The notes beneath the pieces were generated by a model. The model was not told the origin of the DNA and did no database searches. It was given only the letters and a program-made list of their open reading frames with translations. This document shows, one piece after another, positions 11,617-22,823 of a stretch of DNA of 64,000 nucleotides; position 1 is the first letter of the stretch, and each line of letters opens with the position of its first letter. Position numbers and translations under genes: made by a program. The DNA comes from Axinella damicornis (taxonomy: Eukaryota > Porifera > Demospongiae > Axinellida > Axinellidae). Location of the stretch: the NCBI GenBank assembly GCA_963931865.1, contig OZ007510.1, positions 7,045,399 to 7,109,398 on the forward strand, in the 5' to 3' direction.

Positions 11617-14600
11617 TCAGTAAGTGTAGGTTCTTTTCATTCTTCTGCGGGTATCCTCTTGAACTGTGATGGGAGGGTACTTGCCGGACCCATCAATGCA
11701 CTCCACAAGCACCTCATTATCAGGCTGTACAAAGAAGGCCAGAGACTGCCTCAGTGCTCTCTTCTTTGTTTCTTGCTCTGGAATCAGCACCTTGTGTGGC
11801 TGCAGAGAAACAACACGAATTCGAATTGTCCATCTAAGACTAAAGAACAAATATTCCAAAGGACAACATATCGGCAGTTAGAGACTGTCTTATTTCATCC
11901 CTGAGTACGAAGTTGCATGGCATTTAATTAATAGCCTCGATCCGAGGGCCAAGTGGTCTGGGAACAAGGCAAGGCGTTTAGCAGCTTGAGAACAATGTAT
12001 CAGGCTGTTACCGTTGCAAGGTAGAGATCACTGGTCCATTGTTGCATGAGAGCCCCGAGGTTGACCAGCACAGCATCCGGCATGTAGGGAACATCGATAT
12101 AATGATCACTACACTTCACCTGGAATGAAGAAAAACACTTTCGGTGACAGTTTGCAGAAATGGCCATTTTCATGTTCCTAGTTCTCAACCTGCAGCCCCC
12201 CACTGGGGTCCAGAAAGAGCAGAGTAATAGAGCCATAGTCCACATGCTCTCCACATCGCAGCTGCCCTGGCTTAACCTCCCTGTCAGGAGGGAGGGGAGG
12301 GTAGTATAGGAGACGTAGTGTTGTGAAGTTGTGGTCAGACCCGAGACCCATCTTGGAGTGAGCCTTGACAAAGTACTGGGGATCCTGAGTTAAAACAGAA
12401 AACTACTCGAATGGCCTCATTCCAATACTTTGTTTAAAGTTTTCAGGTGATGGGAAATCACTAATACTATACCATACCTGTAATTTCAGAGCATAGCCCA
12501 TGGCCTCCACTATCTTGAGGGCTAGTTTCATACATCCCTCAAATAACTCTGTCACTGTGGGCTTGAATGACGGGACCAGTGCATCTGGATAGGCCTACAC
12601 GTGGATGGAGAGGATGGTCCAACTTGCACAATGTCATAATACTGCCCGGGGGAAAAATGTACTGCACAAAACAAATTAAATTCACATAAGTGCAGAAATC
12701 CCTCTCCTACTAGCATGGCTTCTCTCAGACTTCGACAGTTGCCCTGTGTATATAGCATCTGGGGTAACTGAGCACAATGTAAACAGTATGAGCCAGATTC
12801 TCCTCCTCCCATGCATGAGGGCCAAGAACAAGGCTACCTAAGGTGGAGCCCTCCTGGTCATTCCTTCAATTCTCATTGAGAGCAAGGAAGATAGTCACCC
12901 CACCAGATCTTGCAACCAGGTGCATGTGCACAGGAGCCATAAGTTGTCCAATCCCAGGCCAGAAGTGATGAGAGGTGTGGTGCACGTTGTGAAGCTCAAG
13001 ACGTTAGTATGCTTGCATGACTGCATGCACTGTATACATGTTCTGCCATAAATGAGACTTCATTGACTCACCTGGGAATTCTGTAATTCGCAAATGTTGT
13101 AGCATTCCTTCAGGTCACCTGGTCTTGGAGGGTCAACACTGTACAAATGAATAAGGCCTTAATGAAAGTTGTGACCAACCCTTGGTTCCCACCACAAGTT
13201 GTATGACACATCTTTTGATGTGAGCTCCAGATTGACTCCACTTGCAGTAACCCTCACATCCTACCCATGATGTCACATGTGGCAAATGCAGTGCACCCAC
13301 ATCCATGTAGCCACATCACATTCCTTGGCTGTAAACTGAGCTACTTTTCAGGGCTTAGTTGACGTCGCAGTTGCTTCCTGCACGAAAAGTTAGCCTTGTT
13401 CTCCTTATTGTGTGCTGAGATCTACTCTCAGACATTCTTGATTTACAGCGGGGATCCCAGGAACAAAAATACATCCGACAAGCAGTGCTACATTAGCAGC
13501 AGCTTACACTTTTATTCTAAACTTGTGAACCCGCAAACAATAATATTATGTGATGTCACATAATATTACGTGTGCATTAATTATCGAGTAAGCCATAATC
13601 TAGCCACCCATGAAGCAGCCTGGGAATGACGCTAACTGTATTAGCCTCGTTCCCAGGCCTTTGACACTTTCGGATAATGTTAGCGATATAGAAGGCCTGG
13701 TAATGAGGCTAAGCTGTATAGTACGAGGTGGTGAATGTGTTCCGCGCAATTTAGGAATTTGCACAATCTCAAGATTGCACTGTGCATTCTCGGAATCCCG
13801 AAATTGCGTGCCAATCTCGTGTCTTGCACAATCTCGAGATTGCGACTGGAACGGTAGCCTCATGCCCAGGCCCAGGCCTTCTCACCTCAGCGTTTGTCGG
13901 TTGCAGTCCACCCCAGCGTTTGTCCATCGCTTGCAGTACTAATAGTACTTCAAGCGACAAACGCTGGGGTGAGAAGGTCTGGAGAACGAGGCTACTAGTA
14001 CCATATCCACGACGTGAGTGTATGACCATTCTGGCTGACTTTGCCCAACCTATTTCACTAGCCTGCCAGCAATGCAGTTGCCACCTGAACATCAGAGAAT
14101 CAGTAAAAACGCTAAAATTATCAAATCTGCTATAACTGTGCCCAATTCAGTAATACTAGTACCTGCAAATAACCTTAAGGTATACAACAGTCTGTGCTTC
14201 ACTGTGGATAGTTTTACCTTTCTTTCTCCAAACAGATGTATCCATGGATGTCATTACCCATCCTGGCATACTTCTCTTTCTCCTTGACACTGTGAGTGAA
14301 GAACTCTGTCGTAACCTCAAATGCTCTGTCAATCTGGACCAATAGAAAAGAACAACTAAATTCCATATATGGACACAGCACTTGCTGGAGATTAGAGTTG
14401 CCAACACTGTGGATTAGGAAAGGTGGAGAGCTTCCAGACCCTCTTCCTCATCATCATAGAATCACAGTTGCTGTTTTGAAGTTATACAGTGCGATAACTA
14501 TGCCCTCTCTCTGCCCTTGGAGAATTCAGAGCATAGATTATGGTAGGGCAGGCAACTGAACCCAGTGTCAATTACGTACTATGAAGTACCTGTGTCATGC

Positions 14601-15767
14601 TTCCAATGCTCTACCTGTATTTTAGACAAGTCAATCCTCAGGCTAGAAAGCTACTAATTCTAGACACGCACATGAGTGACTATTATCATTGACTGCCGGT
14701 TGAACCAACAATGTTCCGTGGGTTTGTGCAGGCTATGAGCTGAAGAAAGCGCCTGTTGAATGTGTTCTGCTGTACATGTACGAGGTACACCTTCAGGGTG
14801 TCAACATGTTCATCTTCCAAATCAGAATGGTACAACTGAAGGGAAATCGACCCCTGTAACAGGAAACTTCACCGTCGGCAACTTCGGTGAATCGATGCAC
14901 ATGCCGAGCCCAGTGAAGCTTCACAGGGCCAGATTCCATTTCATGAGACAGCTCACACTGTTCTGCAAGGCTGTAACAGCTGCGTTTAAAGCAGGCAAGC
15001 AGGACTATGAGAAATGCAGGGCTATACTCTGCAACTTACTGGGACAACACTGTTGTATGGTACGCAAGTTCCCAGACCCCTTCACCCCTTGCAGAATGGA
15101 TTCTACTTGCAAGAACAGTAATGGACCCAATGCTAACTGGGTCATGTGTGGCATGACTGCCAGATAGCTAGTTTCAGAACCAGTTTGGTTCCCCGCCCAC
15201 CCCGGAAACGAAACGTAGAAGGGTTCTGGGAACCAAACTAGACCCTTTGCACAGGGAGGAGGATAGGAGGGATCTGCATGGGCACGTGCTTGACAGAATG
15301 CATTTTGCGTGGGTAATTAGTAATCAATGGCGATACCACACGTACAAATCATTTCCATGACATCATTTGTAATCTACGATTGTGATTCGTCAGGTCAACA
15401 TTCCGTCCTGGGGGCAACTCAAGCGCATGCCCAGACCCTTTCTCCTATAGCTCGTCTTGCAAGCAGACATTTTTCAGGAACACAAGCACCAGACACTAAA
15501 ATTAGCAAACTTCACAACGCTAAGGTGTGGTCTCATGTTGTTCAAGTTGGTGGCTACATGCATGCATCTCCTGCCCACCATTCTCCTGTCAATGCCATGG
15601 TTTCTGATGAAGACGAATCCCACTGTGGTGAAGGCAGAGTGTAGTTCCTGTACAGCACCACAGCTGGCCAGCCCCTCGCCCTCGGAGCAAGACAGTACCT
15701 TCTCGAAGTCTACCACTGGAATTGACATTGCAACACTAGGCATAGATACACCAGTTTTTGCGGCCAT
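11617..15767 (-). CDS. 2-oxoglutarate/Fe(II) dioxygenase, IPNS-like, copy A
   Basis: Seven exons join in phase into about 324 residues, the usual size of the isopenicillin-N-synthase-like family: 15579-15767, 14218-14333, 13072-13138, 12478-12594, 12190-12384, 12012-12119 and 11617-11799. Exon 1 holds the N-terminal DIOX_N segment (SIPVVDF ... [11 protein letters not shown]). Exon 5 holds the HxD iron ligands in [13 protein letters not shown]. Exon 7 starts with the third ligand in TPHKVLIP and has the RxS triplet (RQS) that binds 2-oxoglutarate. The family uses O2 and 2-oxoglutarate to hydroxylate or cyclise small molecules, usually in the cytosol. The substrate is unknown. Exon 6 is one codon shorter than in copy B. 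Intron 1 carries a ~620-bp insertion. The start was chosen because the MAxxTGVS N-terminus is shared with copy B. Confidence 0.88.
12900..13064. other. Intronic segment inverted relative to copy B
   Basis: This piece of intron 3, next to the exon 3 splice donor, aligns to 18226-18392 of copy B only as reverse complement (shared words include 'ataagttgtccaatcccagg'). The flanks are collinear. It is a microinversion between paralogues. Confidence 0.75.
13640..13705. repeat. Hairpin repeat of the TAGCCTCGTTCCCAGG family
   Basis: Arms 'ttagcctcgttcccaggcc' and 'ggcctggtaatgaggctaa' face each other around a short loop. The paralogous site near 19368-19455 of copy B has the same pair with a longer loop. 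Confidence 0.7.
14764..15380. other. ~620-bp insertion in intron 1 of copy A
   Basis: Copy B runs directly from the 'ctatgagctgaagaaag...tgaatgtgttc' block (about 20174-20210) to 'gattgtgattc..acattc' (about 20221). Copy A has about 620 extra bases between these marks. They hold a plus-strand 135-codon frame (14760-15167) with many Cys and no recognised domain. I do not call that frame a gene. No clear terminal repeats were seen. Confidence 0.6.
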
Positions 15768-15968
15768 TATCGAACGCAGCTCAGCAGCTCCACTAAAGCA
15801 CGGAACAGTTCTTTAGTCTAGCGGGCTAGCCCCTCCCATCACGGGCCAATTATATTTCTGCCCAGCCGTTTAGCTAGCTAAGCTTATAGCACATGCGCAG
15901 ACCTGGGCATTGGCGGGAAATGGGCGGTCTTCAAAGCTAGCTAGCTGGCGAGTGTGTAGAGAACCCAA
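15768..15968. promoter_or_regulatory. Putative bidirectional promoter
   Basis: Only 201 bp separate the start codon of dioxygenase A (minus, 15767) and the duplicated acidic exon (plus, 15969). A related sequence lies left of 8776, at 8300-8375 plus about 8705-8775, split by an insertion that includes the poly-C tract. Conservation of the head-to-head layout suggests a shared promoter. No TATA box is evident. Confidence 0.45.
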
Positions 15969-16092
15969 ATGAGCGTGGAAGTAGTCTTGGACGGTGACAC
16001 AGTAGTGCTAGACAGCGATGCTGAAGAACCAGTACAAGAAGGAGGAGCTGCTGCGGCTAAACTTCTTAGCCGCAGCAGCTCCTCATTCTTGT
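15969..16092 (+). pseudogene. Second copy of the acidic first exon, disrupted by a hairpin
   Basis: It starts like the 8776 exon (MSVEVVLDGDTVVLDSDAEE) but then runs into an inverted repeat. Arms of 27 nt at 16034-16060 and 16066-16092 have one mismatch and a 5-nt loop. The first arm encodes the exon's own 'gaggagctgctg' stretch and the second is its reverse complement. This looks like a template-switch foldback made in this copy only. The exon is probably dead. Confidence 0.6.
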
Positions 16093-16505
16093 AATCTCAT
16101 TGCTGTCTGACTAGTAATGAAAGGTTAAGAAGTTAATTATATGCCAATTTGATGCTGACATGCACTCTGGATAACCTCCAAGGTGGAGGTTTTGTCCTGT
16201 GCAATGCACTGGACGACTGCACCGGATCTTTCTTCATTATACACGTATAATAGGAAAACGTGTAGGGCGGGTTGTATACTTTTGCCATTCTGGTATCCCT
16301 ACATCCTGTTAGTTTACAGGAGGCAGCTCGATGCGCTCCTGCATGAACCTGTGTAAACTTCAGCTCTCCATACATTATATCAATGGAGCAAGTCTACAAC
16401 TGTGGTATAATATACTTATATCCATGGCTTCAGTGATAACGGTTTGTTTCCCAGGCCAGACCAAAGAGAGTTGTCTCAGTCAATCCTAGGAACAAGACTA
16501 TGATT

Positions 16506-16735
16506 ATGTGGGTGGTTCAAGTAAAAACTGTACCCGGTTCCTTATGTTTTTGAAAATTAAATTTTCATAGCCAATTAAATTAATGGCTGTCCTCACCTGT
16601 GAATGTGCAGCTACGTAGTTAACTTGCAAATGTTAGCTTGCATAAATAATCAGTGCACAAAGACAGAAAGCCACACCCACCTTAATTGACTGGAATATGA
16701 ATATCATTAAGGTACACAAACCACCCACATATATA
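16506..16735. mobile_element. MITE absent from the paralogous site
   Basis: The ends 'tatgtgggtggtt' and 'aaccacccacata' are inverted repeats. The duplicated block near 9310-9340 runs straight through the equivalent point, giving an empty site. The insertion therefore postdates the duplication. The class is unknown. Confidence 0.7.
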
Positions 16736-16852
16736 CCTGTGGCCACTAAACGATAGGGTAGTACCGGGTATAGGAAGTGTATGGACAATGACGTTGATAA
16801 AATTTTGTGATAAATTCCACAGAGAAAGAAAACCTTCCACAATAGTCTGCCA

Positions 16853-19800
16853 TCAGTAAGTGTAGGTTCTGTTGAGTCTTCTGACAGTATCCTCTTGAGC
16901 TGTGATGGGAGGGTACTTGCCGGACCCATCAATGCACTCCACAAGCACCTCATTATCAGGGTGGACAAAGAAGGCCAGAGACTGCCTCAGCGCTCTCTTC
17001 TTTGTTTCTTGCTCTGGAATCAGCACCTTGTGTGGCTGCGGAGAAAAACAACACGAATTCAAATTGTCCGTCTAAAACTAAAGCACAAATATTCCAAAGG
17101 ACAACATATCGGCAGTTAGAGACTGTCTTATTTCATCCCTCCTAGGCTAAAGATAACTGAGTATGAAGTTGCATGGCATTTAATTAATAGCCTCGATCTG
17201 AGGGCCACATGGCTTGGGAACAAGGCAAGGCGTTTAGCAGCTTGAGAACAATGTATCAGGCTGTTACCGTTGCAAGGTAGAGATCACTGGTCCATTGTTG
17301 CATGAGAGCCCCGAGGTTGACCAGCACAGCATCCGGCATGTAGGGAACATCGATATATTGTCCTTCATTGCACTTCACCTGGAATGAAGAAAAACACTTT
17401 CAGTGACAGTTTACAGAAATGTCAATTTTCATGTAGCTACATAGTTCTCAACCTGCAGCCCCCCACTGGGGTCCTGAAAGAGCAGTGTAATAGAGCCATA
17501 GTCCACATGCTCCCCACATCGCAGCTGCCCTGGCTTAACCTCCCTGTCAGGAGGGAGGGGAGGGTAGTAGAGGAGACGTAGTGTTGTGAAGCTTTGGTCA
17601 GACCTGAGACCCATCTTGGAGTGAGCCTTGACAAAGTACTGGGGGTCCTGAGTTAAAACAGAAAACTGACACTCACTCTACTTCTACTCGAATGGCTTCA
17701 TTCCAACACCACTGTTTTTAAGAGTTTTCGAGTGATGGGAATGAGGCTACCAAATCACTAATACTATCTGAGTACCCACCCATACCTGTAACTTCAGAGC
17801 ATAGCCCATGGCCTCCAGTATCTTGAGGGCTAGTTTCATACATCCCTCAAATAACTCTGTCACCGTGGGCTTGAATGACGGGACCAGTGCATCTGGATAG
17901 GCCTGCATGTGGATGGAGAGGATGGTCCGACTTGCACATAATACTGCCGGGGGGAAAAGTACTGCACAAAACGAATTAAATTCACAAAAGATAAAATAGT
18001 GCAGAATCCCCACTTCTACTTGCATGGCTTCTTTCAGACCACAACTCACGCACTACTAGCGTACTAAAACCTACAGAAGAGTAAGCCGTGAAATATAGCT
18101 AGCTAGTTGGTCCTGAATGTAGTGACATGCCATGTGTCATGAGGGCCAAGAACAAGGCTACCTAAGGTGGAGCCCTCCTGGTCATTCCTTCAATTCTCAA
18201 TGAGAGCAAGGAAGATAGTCACCTAGGGAAGTCTCCACAGTTATATACGGCAGAACGTACATGCAGTCATGCAAGCATACACGAGCTTCACACCATCCAC
18301 CACACCTCTCTCTATACCCTCTCATCACTTCTGTCCTGGGATTGGACAACTTATGGCTCCTGTGCACATGCACCTGGTGCAAGATCTGGTGGACTCACCC
18401 GGGAATTGTGTAATTCGCAAATGTTGTAGCATTCTTTAAGGTCACCTGGTCTTGAAGGGTCAACGCTGTACAAATGAATAAGGCCTTAATGATAGTTGTG
18501 ACCAACCCTTGGTTCCCACCAGAAGTTGTATGACACATCTTTTGATGTGAGCTCCAGAAGCAGTTGCGAGTGGTCAGGTCAGGGGTGGTGTATATATGTT
18601 GTGGCGCAAAGCACTCAAAAATAACATTTTTGAGCGCTTGCTTGCTAGGGGGGTCTGGGGGCATGCTACACAGGAAATTTCCACCTTCTGAGGTGCTTTC
18701 TAAGGCCATTTCAGAGGTATGTATGATTATGTAGCTAGCTGTTGATAGGGTGCATCAGCTTATTACCAAACGATCGCTTCAGAAAGATCATGGAACGAGG
18801 TTGGTGAGGGCCATCGACATCCATCGCTGCTGATTCTGCCATGATGTTGCACGAGGTATGCATTATTATACTGTAATTTTTTATAGAAAAAAGGGATTCT
18901 TTTAAGCCTCAAAGAGTGGTTCAAATGGCCCTGACTTTGCAGTAATCCTCACATTCTACCCATGATGTCATGCATGTGATAGTCACGTGACAAAACATGG
19001 TGCACCCACATCCATGTAGCCACATCACATTCCTATACCACCAGTTTTGGCTGTAAACTGAGCTACTTTTTTCAGGGCTTAGTTGATGTAGCAGTTGCTA
19101 CCGGCACGAAAAGTAAGCTTTGTTCTCCTTGTTGTGTGCTTTAATTCAGGCATTCTTGATTTACAGCGGCGATCCCAGGAACAAAAATACATACATCCGA
19201 CAACCAGTGCTACATTAGCAGCAGCGTACACTTTTATTTTGAAAAATCCGGCTAATTTGTGAACCCGCAAACAATAATATGTGACGTCACATATGTGTGC
19301 ATTAATTATTGGGGTAAGCCGTAAGGTAGCTGCCCATGAAGCAGCCTAGGAACGACGCTAACTGTATTAGCCTCGTTCCCAGGCCTTCGACACCTTCAGA
19401 TACTGTAAGCAATCAAAAGCTGTAGGTATAATAGAAGGCCTGGGAATGAGGCTAAGCTATATGGTACGAGCTGGTGGATAGAGGTGAGTCTTTGCCCAAC
19501 CTATTTCACTAGCCTGCCAGCAATGCAGTCGCCACCTGAACATCAGAGAATCAGTAAAACGCTAAAATTAAGATCCGTCAAATCTGCTATAATTGTGCCC
19601 AATTCAGTAAATTAGCACCTGCAAATAATGGTATACTACAGTTTGTGCTTCACTGTGGATACCTTTCTTTCTCCAAACAGACGTATCCATTATTGTCATT
19701 TCCCATCCTGGCATACTTCTCTTTCTCCTTGACACTGTGAGTGAAGAACTCTGTCGTAACCTCAAATGCTCTGTCAATCTGGACCAATAGAAAAGAACAC

Positions 19801-20623
19801 CTAAATTCCTTATATGGACACAGCACTTGCTGGAGATTAGAGTTGCTAACACTGTGGATAGGAAAGGTGGAGAGCTTCCAGACCCTCTTCCTCATCATCA
19901 TAGAATCACAGTTGCTGTGTTGAAGTTATACAGTATGAGAACTATATATGCCCTCTCTTGCCATTGGAGAACTCAGAGCATAGATTATTAGCTAGGACAG
20001 GCAACCGAACTCAAGTAAGCCAATTACGTACTTTGAAGTACCTCTGTCATGCTTCGAATGCTCTACCTGTGTTTTGGGTAGAAAGCTACTAAAATTGCTA
20101 ATTCTAGACACACACGAGTGGCTATTATCAGTGACTGCCAGTTGAACCAACAATGCTCTGTGGGTGTTTGCAGGCTATGAGCTGAAGAAAGCCACTTGTT
20201 GAATGTGTTCACCTAAGATTCGAATTGTGATTCAACATTCTGTCCTGGGGGCAACTCAAGTACACATACCCATGGAGATCCTTTCTCCTATAGTTCATCT
20301 TGCAAGCAGACATTTTTCAGGTACACAAGCACCAGCCACTAAATCATAATAGCTACATGCAAACTTTAACACTAAGGTGTGGTCTCATGTTGTTCAAGTT
20401 GGTGGCTACATGCAAGCATCTCCTGCCCACCCACCATTCTCCTGTCAATGCCATGGTTTCTGATGAAGACAAATCCCACTGTGGTGAAGGCAGAGTGTAG
20501 TTCCTGTACAGCATCACAGCTGGCCAGTCCCTCGCCCTCGGAGCAGGACAGCACCTTCTCGAAGTCTACCACTGGAATTGACATTGCAACACCAGGTATC
20601 GATACACCAGTTTCTGTGGCCAT
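16853..20623 (-). CDS. 2-oxoglutarate/Fe(II) dioxygenase, IPNS-like, copy B
   Basis: Seven phase-compatible exons (20435-20623, 19663-19778, 18399-18465, 17786-17902, 17453-17647, 17268-17378, 16853-17035) give 325 residues. Iron ligands fall at His210, Asp212 and His267; RxS is Arg282-Ser284. Exon 2 encodes the helix IDRAFEVTTEFFTHSVKEKE. Every exon is intact, and donors and acceptors follow GT/AG, so this copy is probably expressed. It is the tandem partner of copy A, with near-identical coding sequence. Intron 3 has the microinverted block and a ~370-bp insertion at about 18557-18930 that A lacks. Unlike A, no divergent acidic exon lies beyond its 5' end. The substrate cannot be inferred. 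Confidence 0.88.
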
Positions 20624-20939
20624 TGTTATACGGATCGAACGCAGCACCACTTTGAAAACACGGAACAGTTACGTAAGTTCTCACTACACTGTCTACCCTT
20701 CTTGCTGGGGATCTATACTAGAGGGTAGAGATGGGAAACTAGCGCTAGCGGCTTGAGAGAAATTTATGCGAACTTTGAACTTTTACGATTTTGCTCCAAG
20801 ATCAATGAATCTCATTATAAATCTTCCCTCTTCTGCATCTCTAATTATTGCCCAAATAATACGGATCTTCCTGACAGATCAGGTTGCAGCAGTAGAATTA
20901 TACTACATAGCTGTACACTTACAAAATCACGACTCACAC

Positions 20940-21345
20940 TCCATGCAAACCCCAGCTCCACCTCCCATGCATGCACTCACCCCAGCCCCACCTCCCATGC
21001 ACCTACCCAGCTCCACCTCCCATGCATGCACTCACCCCAGCCACACCTCCCATGCACCAATTTCCTGTGTAGCCAGCCCCACCTCCCATGCACCTACCCC
21101 AGCCCCACCTCCCATGCACCTACCCCAGCTCCACCTCCCATGCATGCACTCACCCCAGCCCCACCTCCCATGCACCTACCCAGCTCCACCTCCCATGCAT
21201 GCACTCACCCCAGCCACACCTCCCATGCACCAATTTCCTGTGTAGCCAGCCCCACCTCCCATGCACCTACCCCAGCCCCACCTCCCATGCGCCTACTCCA
21301 GCTCCACCTCCCATGCATGCACCTACCCCAGCCCCACCCTCATAC
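20940..21345. repeat. Minisatellite (CCCAGCCCCACCTCCCATGC)
   Basis: Some 14 units of 20-30 bp centred on 'ccagccccacctcccatgca' lie in tandem. A larger period of about 180 bp is marked by the word 'caccaatttcctgtgtagcc' at about 21055 and 21232. It is open in more than one frame (translations rich in P, H, T, S), so the long plus-strand frames here are artefacts. The right flank (21360-21470) is G-rich and partly complementary. Confidence 0.8.
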
Positions 21346-22444
21346 TCTCAATCACCCCCACTATCTGGGTCTGGGGTGGGGAGCACGGGGGTGCATGGGT
21401 GTATGGCCAGGGGTGGGACCTGAGTGGAGGGGCTGGGGTGGGTGGGTCATATGGGTGTGGGGGGTTGCATAGTGTGTGGTGATGTTGTAAAATTGACTTG
21501 CACAACTTGCTTCACTGGACCTCAGTGATGCCCAGCGGAGAGAACTTCGGAGAAAATGGTTGGACCATGCGCAGATAAAAACTCCATAATAGTATCTTCA
21601 ATGCATCAGTCATGTGGATTTCCATTGTTCGCTAATCTTGTGCAGCCAAATCTGGAAGCAGTCAATTCTGTCTGTGGAGGAACATTCGCAACTTACTGGA
21701 GTGTAGTTTTCTCACTTCTTTGCAGCAACTGAAGGGCTGTTGGGTGTTGTAGCATGTATGTATGTCAACATTCATACACCATGTATACTAACAGAGCTGG
21801 CGTATATATACGATAGATGATCATGAACAAAGTTTTGTACAGTCCACTGTTAAGATCATACCACTGATTACAGGATGGTCGGCTTGTCAGTCCAACAGTT
21901 ACTTCAACCCAAACCTTGTGGCGTGGGGGACATTTTGCAAGTGTGTGGTCTTCAAATAGTGCAGCTTCTAACTGATTATTGGTGACGTTTTCACAGAGAC
22001 TATTGATGTTCATCACCACCTTTGTTCGACCAAACTCATCAGCCACAGGTGCATGGCTGCTTGTCATGAGATTGCAACCTTACTATCACTGCTTACTACT
22101 ATGATGTCAGGCCAATTCGTCAACCCCAATTTCCCAGCACTTTTTACTTCATGCCACATTCAGTACTGTGATTGTTGTCTTCCATGAAGAGTTTGTTCCT
22201 GGATGTCGTGTCCACCGATAAAAGTGGCTGTAACCTACACTTCAGAGAGTGGAAACCACCATTGTGGTGATGTCAGAGAAAAGCAGACCAGGCCACATGC
22301 TAAAAATGGGTGTTCTAGTTACACAAGCATCAGTTTGGGGTATTCAGGCTTCACAACAAATTGAAAGCAGTTGCTGCAGCCCTATGTGAAACTACATGAG
22401 GTATGTGTGGTGGAAATTCAAAATCTGATTGCAGCTTCTGCTGT
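21346..22444. other. No supportable gene
   Basis: Short frames only. A minus-strand frame at 21765-22067 has no recognised domain. Nothing else is called. Confidence 0.35.
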
Positions 22445-22502
22445 GTAGTCTCGTTCCCAGACCCAAACACCTGGGGTTGTTTGGGTCTGGGAACGAGACT
22501 AC
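22445..22502. repeat. Perfect hairpin, 25-bp arms
   Basis: Arms 22445-22469 and 22478-22502 are exact reverse complements (gtagtctcgttcccag...) with an 8-nt loop. It is the tidiest member of the CTCGTTCCCAG repeat family in this window. A poly-G run follows near 22643-22663. Confidence 0.9.
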
Positions 22503-22823
22503 AGTAGCTTCTGCGTACATTATGTGCTCCCCTAGCCGTGTTCCCAGGATGCAATTGGGAACGAGGCTAGTGCTCGCCAATTCCAAATTATATAATTAAG
22601 TGTGTTTGATTTTTGACAAAGTACATCATGAAACGTTTCCATGGGGGGGGGGGGGGGGGGGGGCTACCACATTGGACCTTTCCAGAGTTTCACTGGGTCC
22701 CATTGATTGTCCCAGGTGACAGTGGTATTCTCCAATCAATATTACAATCATGGAAGCATGATAAAACTACACTAGTACACACACAATTGATTTTCCAGTA
22801 TCTTGAACTACTCAGGATGGTAG

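Noticed and set aside
20753..21472. 239-codon Pro/His/Ser-rich frame
   Set aside because: It translates the CCCAGCCCCACCTCCCATGC minisatellite. Other phases are open too and no codon bias is seen.
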